DNA from: Polyodon spathula
Lineage: Eukaryota; Chordata; Actinopteri; Acipenseriformes; Polyodontidae
Reading direction: 5' to 3'
Assembly (NCBI RefSeq): GCF_017654505.1
Contig: NC_054548.1
Span: forward strand, 24,672,870-24,736,869
Length of the DNA: 64,000 nucleotides
Shown: positions 25,101-37,000 of the stretch, one piece after another
How positions within the stretch are numbered: the stretch's first letter is position 1
How the letters are laid out: every line of letters starts with the position of its first letter
Notes under the pieces: model-generated
Told to the model about the DNA's origin: nothing
Databases searched by the model: none
The model's input: only the letters and a program-made list of their open reading frames with translations
Program-made: the position numbers and the translations under genes

Positions 25101-27953
25101 ACAGTACTTCATCAGAGAGGTTACGATACACTTGTGTTTTTCCATGTTCCACTGGAAGCATTAGTAGTCTGTGAATGGTCATCCCATTGATATTGTAAGG
25201 TGCAACTCCAGTGGGTATTGTGATTACCACTTCTTTTCTCAGGCTTTGTTTCACCCATGCTGTGACAGTTTGAGTAAAAAAAGTCTTCCCTGTGCCTCCA
25301 GCGCCACTCACAAACATGCAGAGGATGAGGGCGTTTGTTTCAGTTTGTTGTTGCAAAGTTTTGGCAATGAGGTCAAACACTCTGTTGATCTTTATTAAAA
25401 GGTGCTTGAGCATGTCTTCTACATTTTGTAGAAGAGATTGTGCCGCCACAATTCAGCCATTGCCTCTGCAGCCTGCAGAGGAGCAAAGTGAACTTGATTT
25501 TCAGGTCCTTCAGTTTCAAACTCATTGTCCTCTTTAGCCTCTATTCCCTTTTGTTTCTGCTCTACTAGTCGGGTTAACTCCTCACCAGCTGCAGCTTTTT
25601 TCATGTAGTTGGTCATGATAGGCCATAGCTTTTTGAAGGCTATCCCTAAAAGCATGGAAGGATTCCACATAGGAATGGCACCCTTCAGGAAGGTCTGTTC
25701 TGTCTTTCCATGGCTAGAAAAGTAGGCTAGCATAGAAATGAATATCCATATTGCCTTCCCAAGCTAGCAAAATGGCTTGATTGTAGTCACTGGTTCTGGC
25801 TTCTGCACTACTCCATGGTAGATCACAGCCTGCCATGAGGTTTGAGTGCTTTCCGGCTAGCAATGGCTTCAGTCACATCTCAGATTACCACACAGTTTGT
25901 TATTTTCTGGGAAATCCAAAGCGACAAACTATCAACACCTGTTTTTGATTTTCTTGGATCTTAGACAGTACTTGTTGCATTTATGTTGCTGCCATTTCAA
26001 GACACAGTCTCTGAGTACAGGTGCTCTCAGGTCATTTGAAATGCTACAGGTGACATGTTGATTAATGTACTGTGCAATTTGTCAGTTGGGGAAAACTCCA
26101 ATAAGTGGTGCATCTTCCACCCAAAGAAGCATGTGTAAGTGATGCATTCCACGACCCTGGTACTCTCTGTGCCAAAAGTAATGTGTAACTTTCCCGAGAG
26201 GGCCATTTGGGGATGTGATAAAATGCAGGATTGCAAGAAACTTGTTGTGCATGAACCGAGATGCACCGACAGGACCTCGTGCGACAAGTTCACTGATGGG
26301 CATGTTTGCAAACCCTGGTCGATTCACCTCCTCTACGTATTGTCCCAGGTCAGTCCAGGTCCTCTGTTAATCTGGAAAATATTGGCCTGATGCTGCAGGT
26401 GAAAGATACATTGCTGATTCAGCCTAAATTGCGCGTGGCAAACTCTTGGATTCAAACGGGGCGTCCGATCAGCATGCATTCCATGAATTCCATTATTGTA
26501 CAAGTCTGGGAAACACAGTAGGTCTAGTTTTTTCCCCCCAGTCTTCCAGAGCGTCATCCTGTATGTGAAGCAATTGGTAAAGATCAGTAGCTGTACCTTT
26601 CTTTCTTTCACTGTGTATGTATGGTAAATGACAGCCTCTTCATCCAGTTGAACCTTACGTAGCAAAGGTTCTTTGGGGTGAGGTTGTTCTTTGGTTGTTT
26701 CCTCCACAGTGATTTCATCGTCATCATCTTCTTTATTGTCAGAATGACATTGAAATGCTTTCAAGTTGTGATTAGTAAGCAAGTTGACAGAGTTCTGTGG
26801 CAAGATTGCCTTTTTAGAAAGGATTGCTTTCCTTCAACTTCCATAAAGGATTATACACTTTACTGACATCCACAATGTCTTCACAAACAGTTTTTGACAT
26901 TGCTGGTGCACTGCATACCAGGATGTGGCATTCCAAGTCATCTGGCAAAGCTTGTTTTGGCAGGGGCAGTTTGCTAAGTGTTTCCTAAAGATCTGTCTGT
27001 TTGTGAATAAATTATTTTCCTGTTGTTGAGTTTGTTTGTTTAGCTGTTGGTCTCAATGATGTTGTTCCTGCTGCTGTTGGGGTCTGGTCTGTGGCTCATT
27101 GTGATGGTGATTCTGCTGGTTTGTGTTACAGACAGCTGAACGACGGTATTCCATAATGGGCAGATTTCGTTCTTATAATGTAAACAACAGACGCTACAAG
27201 CAGGGAGTCCCAAGCTTTAAATGTGTTACTGTTTATGTAAGAACTCAACTTTATTATGAATAGTGTGTAATGTTTTAAGCAACATACTACAATAGTGTTC
27301 ATTATGGTAAATGTTTTTTTATTAGTTTTAAAATGATTCGTAAAACGTGACCTATTGTTTAACCTCATTAGTACAACCAGCCCCCGTGCTAATGACATCT
27401 TCAGTCAGGGTCGTAACCCAGTATAAATCTACACATTTCTGTAAATGACTTTAGACGTACTTCTAAAGATGCAACGTGTTTCAGCAAACACAAACGTAAA
27501 ACAAGAGGGGCTGACATTGCAAGGGAGATGAAGGGAGGTCTCACAGTTCTGATGAAGAGACTGTTTTCTAAGCATCATTTGTGAATGCTTATTCGCCATT
27601 GCTACACCCTTTTAGAAAATTTACTTCCCTGCATTTTTTAAAAATGATTAATCACTTAATCATAAAATCACAATTTACAAGATTAAATACGCTACTATAC
27701 TCCTACTGGGAGCTGCCACAATAGGGTCACATGATACCGCACGCCGCTGGCTGTTGGATTTTGCTAAATTAGAAGCTTGGCGTATAGCGAGTTATGGAAA
27801 GTAATGATCATTTGAGTTGTATTTAACGTGGTGTATATAGTGTTCTGAGGACAAAGGACATTGAACATCAGAAAGTAGGCACTGTGAGATGAATGATCCT
27901 GCTTTTAGCTCAGTTTTGGTGTGAAAAGCGTATATCACGTTTTGCATCTAAAA

Positions 27954-28008
<55 letters not shown>

Positions 28009-31000
28009 ATGATTGTGGAGCTGCATTTGTGCCATATAAAAATGTGAGAAACGTCATCCATATGTGTGTGTGTCCATCTGTCTGCGGTTAATGTTCTTAG
28101 ACAGTTCTACGGTTATGCACCAACACACGGTTTATATTTTCTGCACTGTTAAATTAAGGATAGTTCATACACTAGTTCAGGGTGGTCTGTCAGCCCTGTC
28201 GACTCACTCATATGTGTTCATGGGTTGCTTTGAGCTCCCTATGAGATATTCGGATACAAATAAGCCCTGTATCAAGCTAATTTGGTACGAATCATATGCA
28301 AAGTTTGAAATGTACGCATGTTTTCAGTACTGTAGGAACTATAGACATTGTCATCACAAATATATTGCAAAATGTCATGGACTTTCTTATGTTATGTTCT
28401 TATGATGTTATATTATCAGGAATCTACACTGAATGAACCTTAATCTAATTTGTCTAGCTTTGCCTAGAGATAACGATCAACCTAACACCTTGAATGCACC
28501 AGGCACTCAGGAAACAAAAGGCTAATCAAACCCGGCTCCGTGATTTAATTAACCCGTCTAGTGAGAGAGAGGTGGTTTAGCATAGGAGTCTGAAAGAGAG
28601 AGAAAAATGTCTTAAAAGATTTAAGACAAATTTCACATAATATTGATTTAATACCACTGAGTACAAAATGCAAGCTTTTTCATTCTTAAATTGCCTAACA
28701 AGTATATAATAACCCAGGTAATCTGAATTATTCAGCAAAAGTTATGCCCGTTTTAAAGTTTCCCCTTTCCAGATGATAATCAGACAGAGGAAGGGGGGGA
28801 CAATCAATCAAGATTGCAAGCCCATGTGCTACAAAATAGCCAATCGGAGCATGCAGCGGGAAATTCAAATAATCTCTTTGTTTGAAAAGTATAAAACCCC
28901 TGCTTTAGCCCAGCACCTTGCTGCCCCAAACCTTTGCTAGCTGCCCCAGACCTCTGAAGCTGCCCCGGACCTTTGATGGCCGCCCCAAACCTTTGAAGCT
29001 GCCTCAGACCTAAGAAGACTCTAACAAACTAAAGACTGCACCTGGAGCCCTCAGCTCTAAGTATTTATCCATCAAGGCTGGGAGCCCTGACACTCGGAGA
29101 AACGCAAGGTAACGGAATGCTGAAAGTGACTACTTTTCAGGCTAGGTAACAATACTCTTAAAATATCTATTCAGGTATTATGACCCCTTGTGTCAGTATG
29201 TATTAGTATTTCTTTGGTGAATTGTTGTTTTAAACCTTAGTTCTCATTGTGAGGCTTTTAATGTGACATTTAATTATGTAACTGTTTTGTGTGATTTTCA
29301 AACTTATTTTGGTTGCATGCTTAATAAATACCATCTTTCTAAGAAGAGATTCCCAGTATTGAATCATTTGCTCATGTTGAACAAACATGATTTATGAACT
29401 TTGAAGAGTCTGGAAAAAAAAAAAGTCTTGGTTAGATAAATATTCACCCCCCTGAGTCACAAATTAGCAGCAATTACAGCTGTGAGTCTTTTGGGGTAAG
29501 TCTCTACCAGGGTTGCTCATCTGGATCATCCTTTATTCGACTACTCTTTTTGGCAAAATTTTTCAAGTTCTGTCAAGTTGGATGGGGATCGTTGGTGGAC
29601 AGCAATCTTCAAATCTTGCCACAGATTCTCAATCGGATTCAGGTCCGGGCTTTGACTGGGCCATTCTAGGACATTCACTTTCTTGTTTTTAAGCCACTCC
29701 AGTGTCTTTTCAGAGTCTCCCACATGCCTTTTTGCAAATTCCAAGCAGGATTTTACATGGGCTTTTTTCAGAAACGGCTTCCTTCTTGCCACTCTTCCAT
29801 ACAGGCCAGATTTGGAGTACCTCAGCTATTGTTGACACATGGACAGTTCCTCCCATCTCAGCCATGGAACGCTGTAGAGCTTTCAGAGTTGTCATTGGCC
29901 TCTTGGTGGCTTCTCTGACCAATGCCCTTCTTACCCGGCTGCTCAGTTTGGAAGGACGGCCACTCTAAGCAGATTCTGGGTGGTGTCGTATAACTTCCAC
30001 TTCTTAATGATCGACTTGACCGTGCTCCAAGGGATATTCAATGCCTTTGTAATCTTTTTATACCACTTCCCTGATCTGTGGCTTTCCACAACTTTATCCC
30101 GGAGTTGCTTTTAAAGATCCTTGGTCTTCATGGTAGTGTCTTTGCTTTGAATGCACTACCCAACTCTGGGACCTTACAGAGACAGGCGTATTAAATCTGA
30201 AATCATGTGAACCACTTTTACTGCACAAAGATGGACTCCATTTAACTGTGTGAATTCTGAAGGCAATTGGTTGCACCTGAGCTTATTTAGCAGTGTCATA
30301 GTAAAGGGGGTGAATACTTATCTAATGAAGACTTTTCAGGTTTTTATTTTTAATTGGTTTGTTTTTCATCCCCCCATCATTTTTTTAAAACATTGAAAGT
30401 GTTAAGTAGGTTGTGTAAATAAAAAGGGAAAAAAAATCCCATTTTAAATGCATCAAGATTTCAGGTTGTAACACAACAAACTGTGAGGAGGGGGAGGGGG
30501 GGGGGGGTGAATACTTCCTATAGGCACTGTAGGTCATTGGTGAAAAGTACCAGACATCATTGTGGCTGCTTACATCTTATATAGTTTTTTTTTTTTTTTT
30601 TAAAGTCCACTTATCCAATGAGCCGCTCATCAAAATGTAATTGAAGTTGGTTTAGCTATTCAAGTACAGCACAACTAATTCTATTCTTAACAACTATGTG
30701 GCACCACTTACTGTATTATAGACATCGAAACATTAATGAAGTCTTAATCCCAAAAGGTTTAGGATATATTGACAGTACAAAAAACAGAATGCATTCCGCA
30801 TTCTTCAGCCTTTTCCTTACCCTTCTCCGGGCAGCAGCACCTGGTAGGGCAGCAGGCACAGCGCACGTAACAGCAGCAGCGGTGTGGGCAGCACTGGCAC
30901 CAGCAAACCCCGAGCAGCAGGATCAGAAGCAGGATGCCCAGGATGATGAAGATCACTACCAGCCAGTCTAGAAGAGGAGATCAGAGGAGGACAGAGTGAT

Positions 31001-34000
31001 CAAGGTGACGTGAGAAATGATCGTAATGGTTTGGCTTACCAAATACATTTTGCAACCACATAGACTCTCCTCCTGTACAGCAGATATCAAAGCCCCATCC
31101 GAGTTAAAAACTCACTTTCCTTCTAATAGTACTTGAGGTGGTGGCCCAATGCCTTCTGCACAGGAAGTCAAGTCAAAAGTGCCTTAAAAGAAACTTGAGT
31201 CAAGCAGACAAACATTTTGTCCAGTGCCTTCTTTAGTGTACTTCTTCTCAAGGCTCTGGGCATTTATTACTTTAGTTTATTAGTATTTCTAATTAACTCA
31301 TTCAATATCAAGGGACTAGAATTTTTTTTTTTTTAAAAAAGCAGCTTTCACACCCACCGCCCCCCCACTTACTATTAAAAATCAGTAAACGGATAAAAGA
31401 TATTTCTCCAGTTACTTACTGTAAACCACCAGTTTGATCTCCTTATCAGAGTCGCCTGTGGTGTCGCCCGATGCTTCAATGGAACAAAAATAGACCCCAT
31501 GATCCCACCACATCACTTCACTAATCACCAGGTCAGCCTCTGGGAAAGAAGAGAAATGCAGCGATTATAGTCCTACAGCACACCACCCCTTCAAGAACAA
31601 CATAATCAATTCTATTTACTGCAATAGTGCCAGGTTGGAGACTTTCCTTCCCCTATGATCTTATTAAATCCTATAAACACAACACTGAACAGCAAAAGAA
31701 ATTAATGTGTCAGCACAGCTTCAAGCCTTCCCAGTTAACCCTCCTTGCAGTCTCGAGACTCCATACGGAGTCACGACAAATCCCAATAGGCTGAATGTGA
31801 GTAGCCACACATCAACAAGGCACAATGGCATTAATACCTTGTATCAAGTCCATATGAAGCTGAACATACATTTTGCAAGGCCTTGGGGTTTTCAGTTGAA
31901 ATCAACTACAGCCTCAAACCCAGACCTTGTAATCTTCCGTAGGTTTTTGTTATATTGTACAACATTTTATGCTAAATTCATTTTTATTTATTTATTTTTT
32001 TTATTGACAATATATGATTGACTAAACAGTAATTGATCATTGAAACAAAAGGTTTAAACCTTGACTGCAGGCTTATTTATTGTTAAACCTAGGAAAGAAT
32101 GCAGCAAATCTTTACCCAAGAATTCTATTTTAGTATAAAGCTGAGCAGGATTTAGGAATGCTAACTTTAAAAAATGTCTTCCTCCAAGGCTGAAATGGAT
32201 AGGACAGGTGGTAACTACAGCAATTTTATTAGTGGTCTTGGGACTGTGTTTACATACCAGGTGTTTCAAACACTTACTGTCTTGAATGGTGATTTTCCGC
32301 TGCCTGTATTCGATTCCCAGGACAGGCTCATTCCCCCCTCGTTTTTGGATCACTACCCTCACCTCTCGCATGCTGTCCGAGCAATCATTGGCAGGGTCCT
32401 GGCCCAACTGCAAGGAAGCCTGATACCCTGGAAAATACCATGCATATACATTATCAATCACAAATTCCTATGTGTTTTGTCCTGCTGCTAAACATACTGA
32501 TGTTTTTGGTTTTGGAGAACGTCTGCCGAGTAAGACTTACTGGAAATATGGACAAATTCTAAAAATACAATTGGTTGATTTTTCATACGCAATTTATAAT
32601 GTGCAAACCAGTAGACAAATTCAAGGCTCAGTTTATTTATTTATTTATTTATTTTTTTATGGATGTGCGTTTTGGGGGTTTTTTGGGAGGAAAAAAGTTA
32701 GCTTTAGACTGATTCAAAGTGAAAATTTAAATTTCTAAAACAAGCATGCTGCATCTTAAATAGGCATGCCATAGAGAATAGTGTTTTGTTTTGTGCAATC
32801 TTTGCTTCTGTCCAGGAGGTATTTATTTTACCAATCAACATGTCTTATATTCTTGCATTGCATCAGTATAAGCAGGTCTGTTTCACCCACTCATCCTACA
32901 TCCAAAACGGACTGCAAACAGCTTTCATTGCTTACCTGCAGAATAGTAGTCAAGGATGGGGTCCTTGCAAAAGGACTTGTAACGCCAGGTGACCAAAACA
33001 TCCTGAAGGTTGCTGGAGGTGGAGTAGTCACATCTTAGTCTAACAGTGGCAAAGAGTGAAGTGTAGCGCTCTGTCTCAGGCACAATCACCAGGATAGCAA
33101 CGCATCCTGGAGGAGGAGCGAGCGAGAATGAGAGAGAGAAAGAGACGCTTTAAAAGCTCTTTAATAAATCAATTACATAAAATATAAACAAACAACATTG
33201 TCATCAAAACAAAAGGAACAGGATTAATCAATATCAACAATACAAATTTTAGACAAATTAACCCTTAATTCATCACCCTCACAAAGAGCATTGTTAATAC
33301 ACCATTTGAGGGTTATTTTGTAAAATGTTAAATCAATTTTAAGCCTAGTGACTATCAGCAGCCTTAAAATACACAACACACTGTGAACACCTCCCCTCTC
33401 TGACTTGTGCGATTTTAAAACAGCTACTTTGGCTTGGCCCACAATAAAGTTGACAGACAGACAGACAGACAGAAGCATCAGTGGCATGTAGAGAGACCTA
33501 GAACAGGAAATACAGGAGTACCTGCTGACTTGGAGGTTATTTGCATTCTTGTGTTGTATAAATATCCCTGTTGCAAGGGCAGTCACGAACACTTGATCTA
33601 ACACTTTGATAGTCAATGGCAGGGGCTGGATTACCAGGCGCTTCCACATCTAAGATTTGAGCAATGGTCAAGTATCCCAGGGACTGAAATAAGACTCCTA
33701 ATGCATAGTTGTTTCGCCCATTCCAGTTTTTACTAGGAGCATGATCATCCACAGTGAATAGGTAGCAAACTCAGGTCCTATTAAACTTGTAGTAATTCTA
33801 AGACCGGATCAAACTGCTATGCCATGGGAGTCTAATTTCCACTCTTGTATCCTGACAGCAGACTTGTCATGTTGTATTACTATCATTTTGACTGCCTATT
33901 GTTGCCCTACATGCTATGCATTATGCTAGGTGGTTTTGTTTTCAGTCACTGTATGTGTTTGGTATAAGCAAAATGACAGGATGGGTGGGGGGGGTGGCTT

Positions 34001-37000
34001 GTTTGTAAAATTTGACATATGAAATAATTTTCAAATCAAAATCAAAAGCAGCAGGTGGGCACATTTAACCCCACCATAAAACTGGACTATACAATAGTTT
34101 GGTAAGCCAACAAGAGGCTGTTTTTACTGAATCTACAAACTAAATCTCTCATTGGCTCCCTCACGTTTATTGACAACCGTATTGAACCTACAGAGGAGAA
34201 GCTACAGTATATACTTCTCCAATGTGACTGGGTCTGATTGATGTTTTGTTACTAACTGTTCCTGCAACCCAGGGGTTCCCAAAGTGCGGCCCGCAGGCCA
34301 AATGCAGCCTGCAAAGACGTTTGGTGTGGCCCTCCAAAGCCAGCCCCTCCATTCTGACCATTTACTTTATTTTTACATATTCTGAATTTTCATAAAAAAT
34401 TGTGCATGTAATTTGGGGGAAATTAATAATACACAAAAATCAAAGTTCATAAAAAATTCCCTAACATACATTTTTTACATGTTTTGGATCAAATCTGGAC
34501 CCTTGCAGTCAAATTTTATTAATTAAGTTGTTATGGTCATTATATGTGCACTGTCCCTTTAAAAAAAATAAAGGCGCCTGTAGTGCACAGTAGATTTGCC
34601 ATGCTGAAGGAAAATAACATGGAACCTCCTAAGAAAAGAAAAAGCGCTTCTACTTTTCTTAAATTATTATTTTGTCATCTCCTATTGCTTTCCACAGGGG
34701 AAGATACTCAAAGACTCTAACATCAGTCAAAAAAACTACTCGCTTCTAAATCTTTTGTAGTCATTTTTGTATTACTTTAGTATAAATACATGTTAATTTT
34801 CTATACTTTTGAGGCATAAGCAATGTGGAAATAAAGACACACATTTGCCCGTTTTCCCATTGGAAATAGTGATATTTTGAAATATCTGCACTTTAAATAG
34901 AAATGTGTGATTATTTTGTTGATTTCATAAAGAAAAAATAAATAAAAACATCAAGGTAAAATGCAGTAACGTCTGTGTTTTACTTCTGCACATTTACTAT
35001 GGAAATAGCTCTAAACGTCCACACCATGGGGCAATTTACATAATTTGTTTCATTTGAATTTTGCACATCTCAAACTATGGTCCCCAGAGATTTGAATTAA
35101 GCAGAGTTCACTGTATTATATTTAGCTCTCAGTGAAGTGGTTAGTTGTACAAGTCAAGATGCATTCTGCCTCACTACTGAAGAAAAGAGTTTAATTGGTA
35201 TAGTCTGAAGACTACATATTTTGGTATTATCTTCTTTAATTGTTGTGACCAGGGCAATGCAAGATGTTACAGCATAATATTGGTGCTCAAACCTAAGCCT
35301 GCTGTGGCACCAAGACACAGGATAAAATGCAAATACATTTCAAAGCTGCTGGTGTTGCAGTGCTAGTAATATACATTCCTAATTTAAATACAAAAATGTA
35401 TAGGTAATAAAAAAGGTAGGATTTGGGACACATTTCAGTTTCTTGAGTGGTACATTTTCTTGTGCGGCCCCCCATCCCATGCAACCCCCAAAAACTGGCC
35501 CTCCATCACCAAAACTTTGGGAACCCCGGCTGTAAACAAACACAATATTGTCAGTGCACAGCAAGCCAAAATGGGCACCACAATTTCTCTGCTTCTTAAT
35601 GAAGAAACAATGTGTGCAAGAGAGCTGTGAGATAGCAGGAGAGAGATCAGGATTTTGCTTCTGAACGTCAGGATGATGAACATCTACTGGGAAATCATGA
35701 AGGAACTGATGGCATGCATGACTTCCTGTCCTACTTGTGTGTACTGGACAATGCAGATACTGGTAGATCAATAAATCCAGCTGAAAAAATAAATTACTGT
35801 AATACTGAAAGGTCAGGGCAGTCCAGGTCCTACATTTTCCTCAAACATGACTACAAATTTGATGAAATACATTCCCTACCCTTTTAAAAACAGAATAATA
35901 AGTGGATTCTCAAAGTCTGGAGGAACATACTTTGTGTACTACACATAATCTTTGTGTGAGCCTCGTCTTGCACATAAGGTCACCTTTACTTCACAAAATG
36001 TATTGTGTTTTTATTTTTGTATTATCAGAACCTCAGTGCCCCGTACCCGTCCCCATTTCTCCTTGTTCAAACGCGGAAAACTAGTTTTAGTTTCCAGCTG
36101 AAAGCTGTGATTCCCCAGTAACATTTTTGGTTTACTTTTCTTCTTTACTGTATACAAAAATATTATATGTAATATATTTGTCCATAATATTAATTTTATA
36201 GTTTAATACATAGAACTACTGCTTGGAACCTTCTGTCTGAAAAAAAAAAAAAAAAAAAAAAAAAAACACAATGCACAAACTCTATCCCCAAATCGCTGTC
36301 AGTCATGCTAGAACAGAAATGTAACTAAACGATTTAGCGAAAAGGCTAAAACCTGTTCCATTTCCAGATCGAACAAGCAGAACGTGCCTGAATGTGTCCG
36401 TCTCATGCAATTCTGCCTTAATTAAGAGATGGTAAAATTTCAGTTTAAAAAAAAAAAAAAAATTACGTGTTTTTGGTATATTAATTTGATAAGTGAATGG
36501 GATTCAATAGACCAGTGTTTTTCAATTCCGGTCCTCGGGGACCCCTGTCTTATGGTTTTCATTCCAACTGAGCTCTCAATTACTTTCCTAAACCCTAAAT
36601 TGAACTATGATGTATCATGGAGGCACGTCCAATCTCTGGGGTCACTTTACAATCAAAATTTACCCTTCGTTGCAGCCCTAAAATGTAGTTATAATTATGT
36701 TTGACAAAACTCTGGTAATAACAGGTTTACTGGCTTCGTCACTGTGAAAACTACACCACACCAAAACTTAGCTTTACTGTCCATTGTTTATGGTTTCAGT
36801 GCTGGGCCGCACAACCGAAACAAAGACACGAATACAATGGTCACTTCTCAACACTAAATTCTCAAATGTAAACTGAAAAAAATAATTTAACATTTATGGC
36901 AGCTGATCCAACATACACCACCCACAAGTTCCGCTGTTACCTCAATACACTATCAATACAAACTTCTTCCCCTTCTTATTATTATTACGAACAACAACAG

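Larger units (their letters stand above)
23441..26880 (-). mobile_element. eroded Helitron-like element: Rep, PIF1 helicase, USP-like domain
   Basis: Read 5' to 3' on the minus strand. A Helitron N-terminal region ([26 protein letters not shown]) lies at 26803-26333. The HUH Rep domain is at 26327-26082 ([14 protein letters not shown]; His residues near 26141-26133). [12 protein letters not shown] lies near 25760. A PIF1-type helicase follows with Walker A GAGGTGKT (25305-25282), Walker B IIDEVSM (25064-25044) and motif [17 protein letters not shown] (about 24321-24277). A ubiquitin-specific-protease-like domain is at 24037-23441. At least four frame changes and several stops break it, so it cannot be expressed whole. 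Ends (5' TC, 3' hairpin plus CTRR) were not located. Confidence 0.82.
18615..30820 (-). other. ildr1 intron 5, a 12-kb transposon trap
   Basis: Contains Tc1 elements at both ends, a Gypsy-like LTR, a stray Tc1 terminal repeat, an eroded Helitron-like element and a retroviral-like LTR candidate. No host exon was recognised. Confidence 0.75.

Noticed and set aside
31707..32021. 104-codon plus-strand frame in an ildr1 intron
   Set aside because: Random-looking composition, no homology recognised, wrong strand for the gene.
33223..33649. 141-codon minus-strand frame upstream of ildr1 exon 2
   Set aside because: Lies in intron 1, has no domain features, and the exon-exon phases fit without it.
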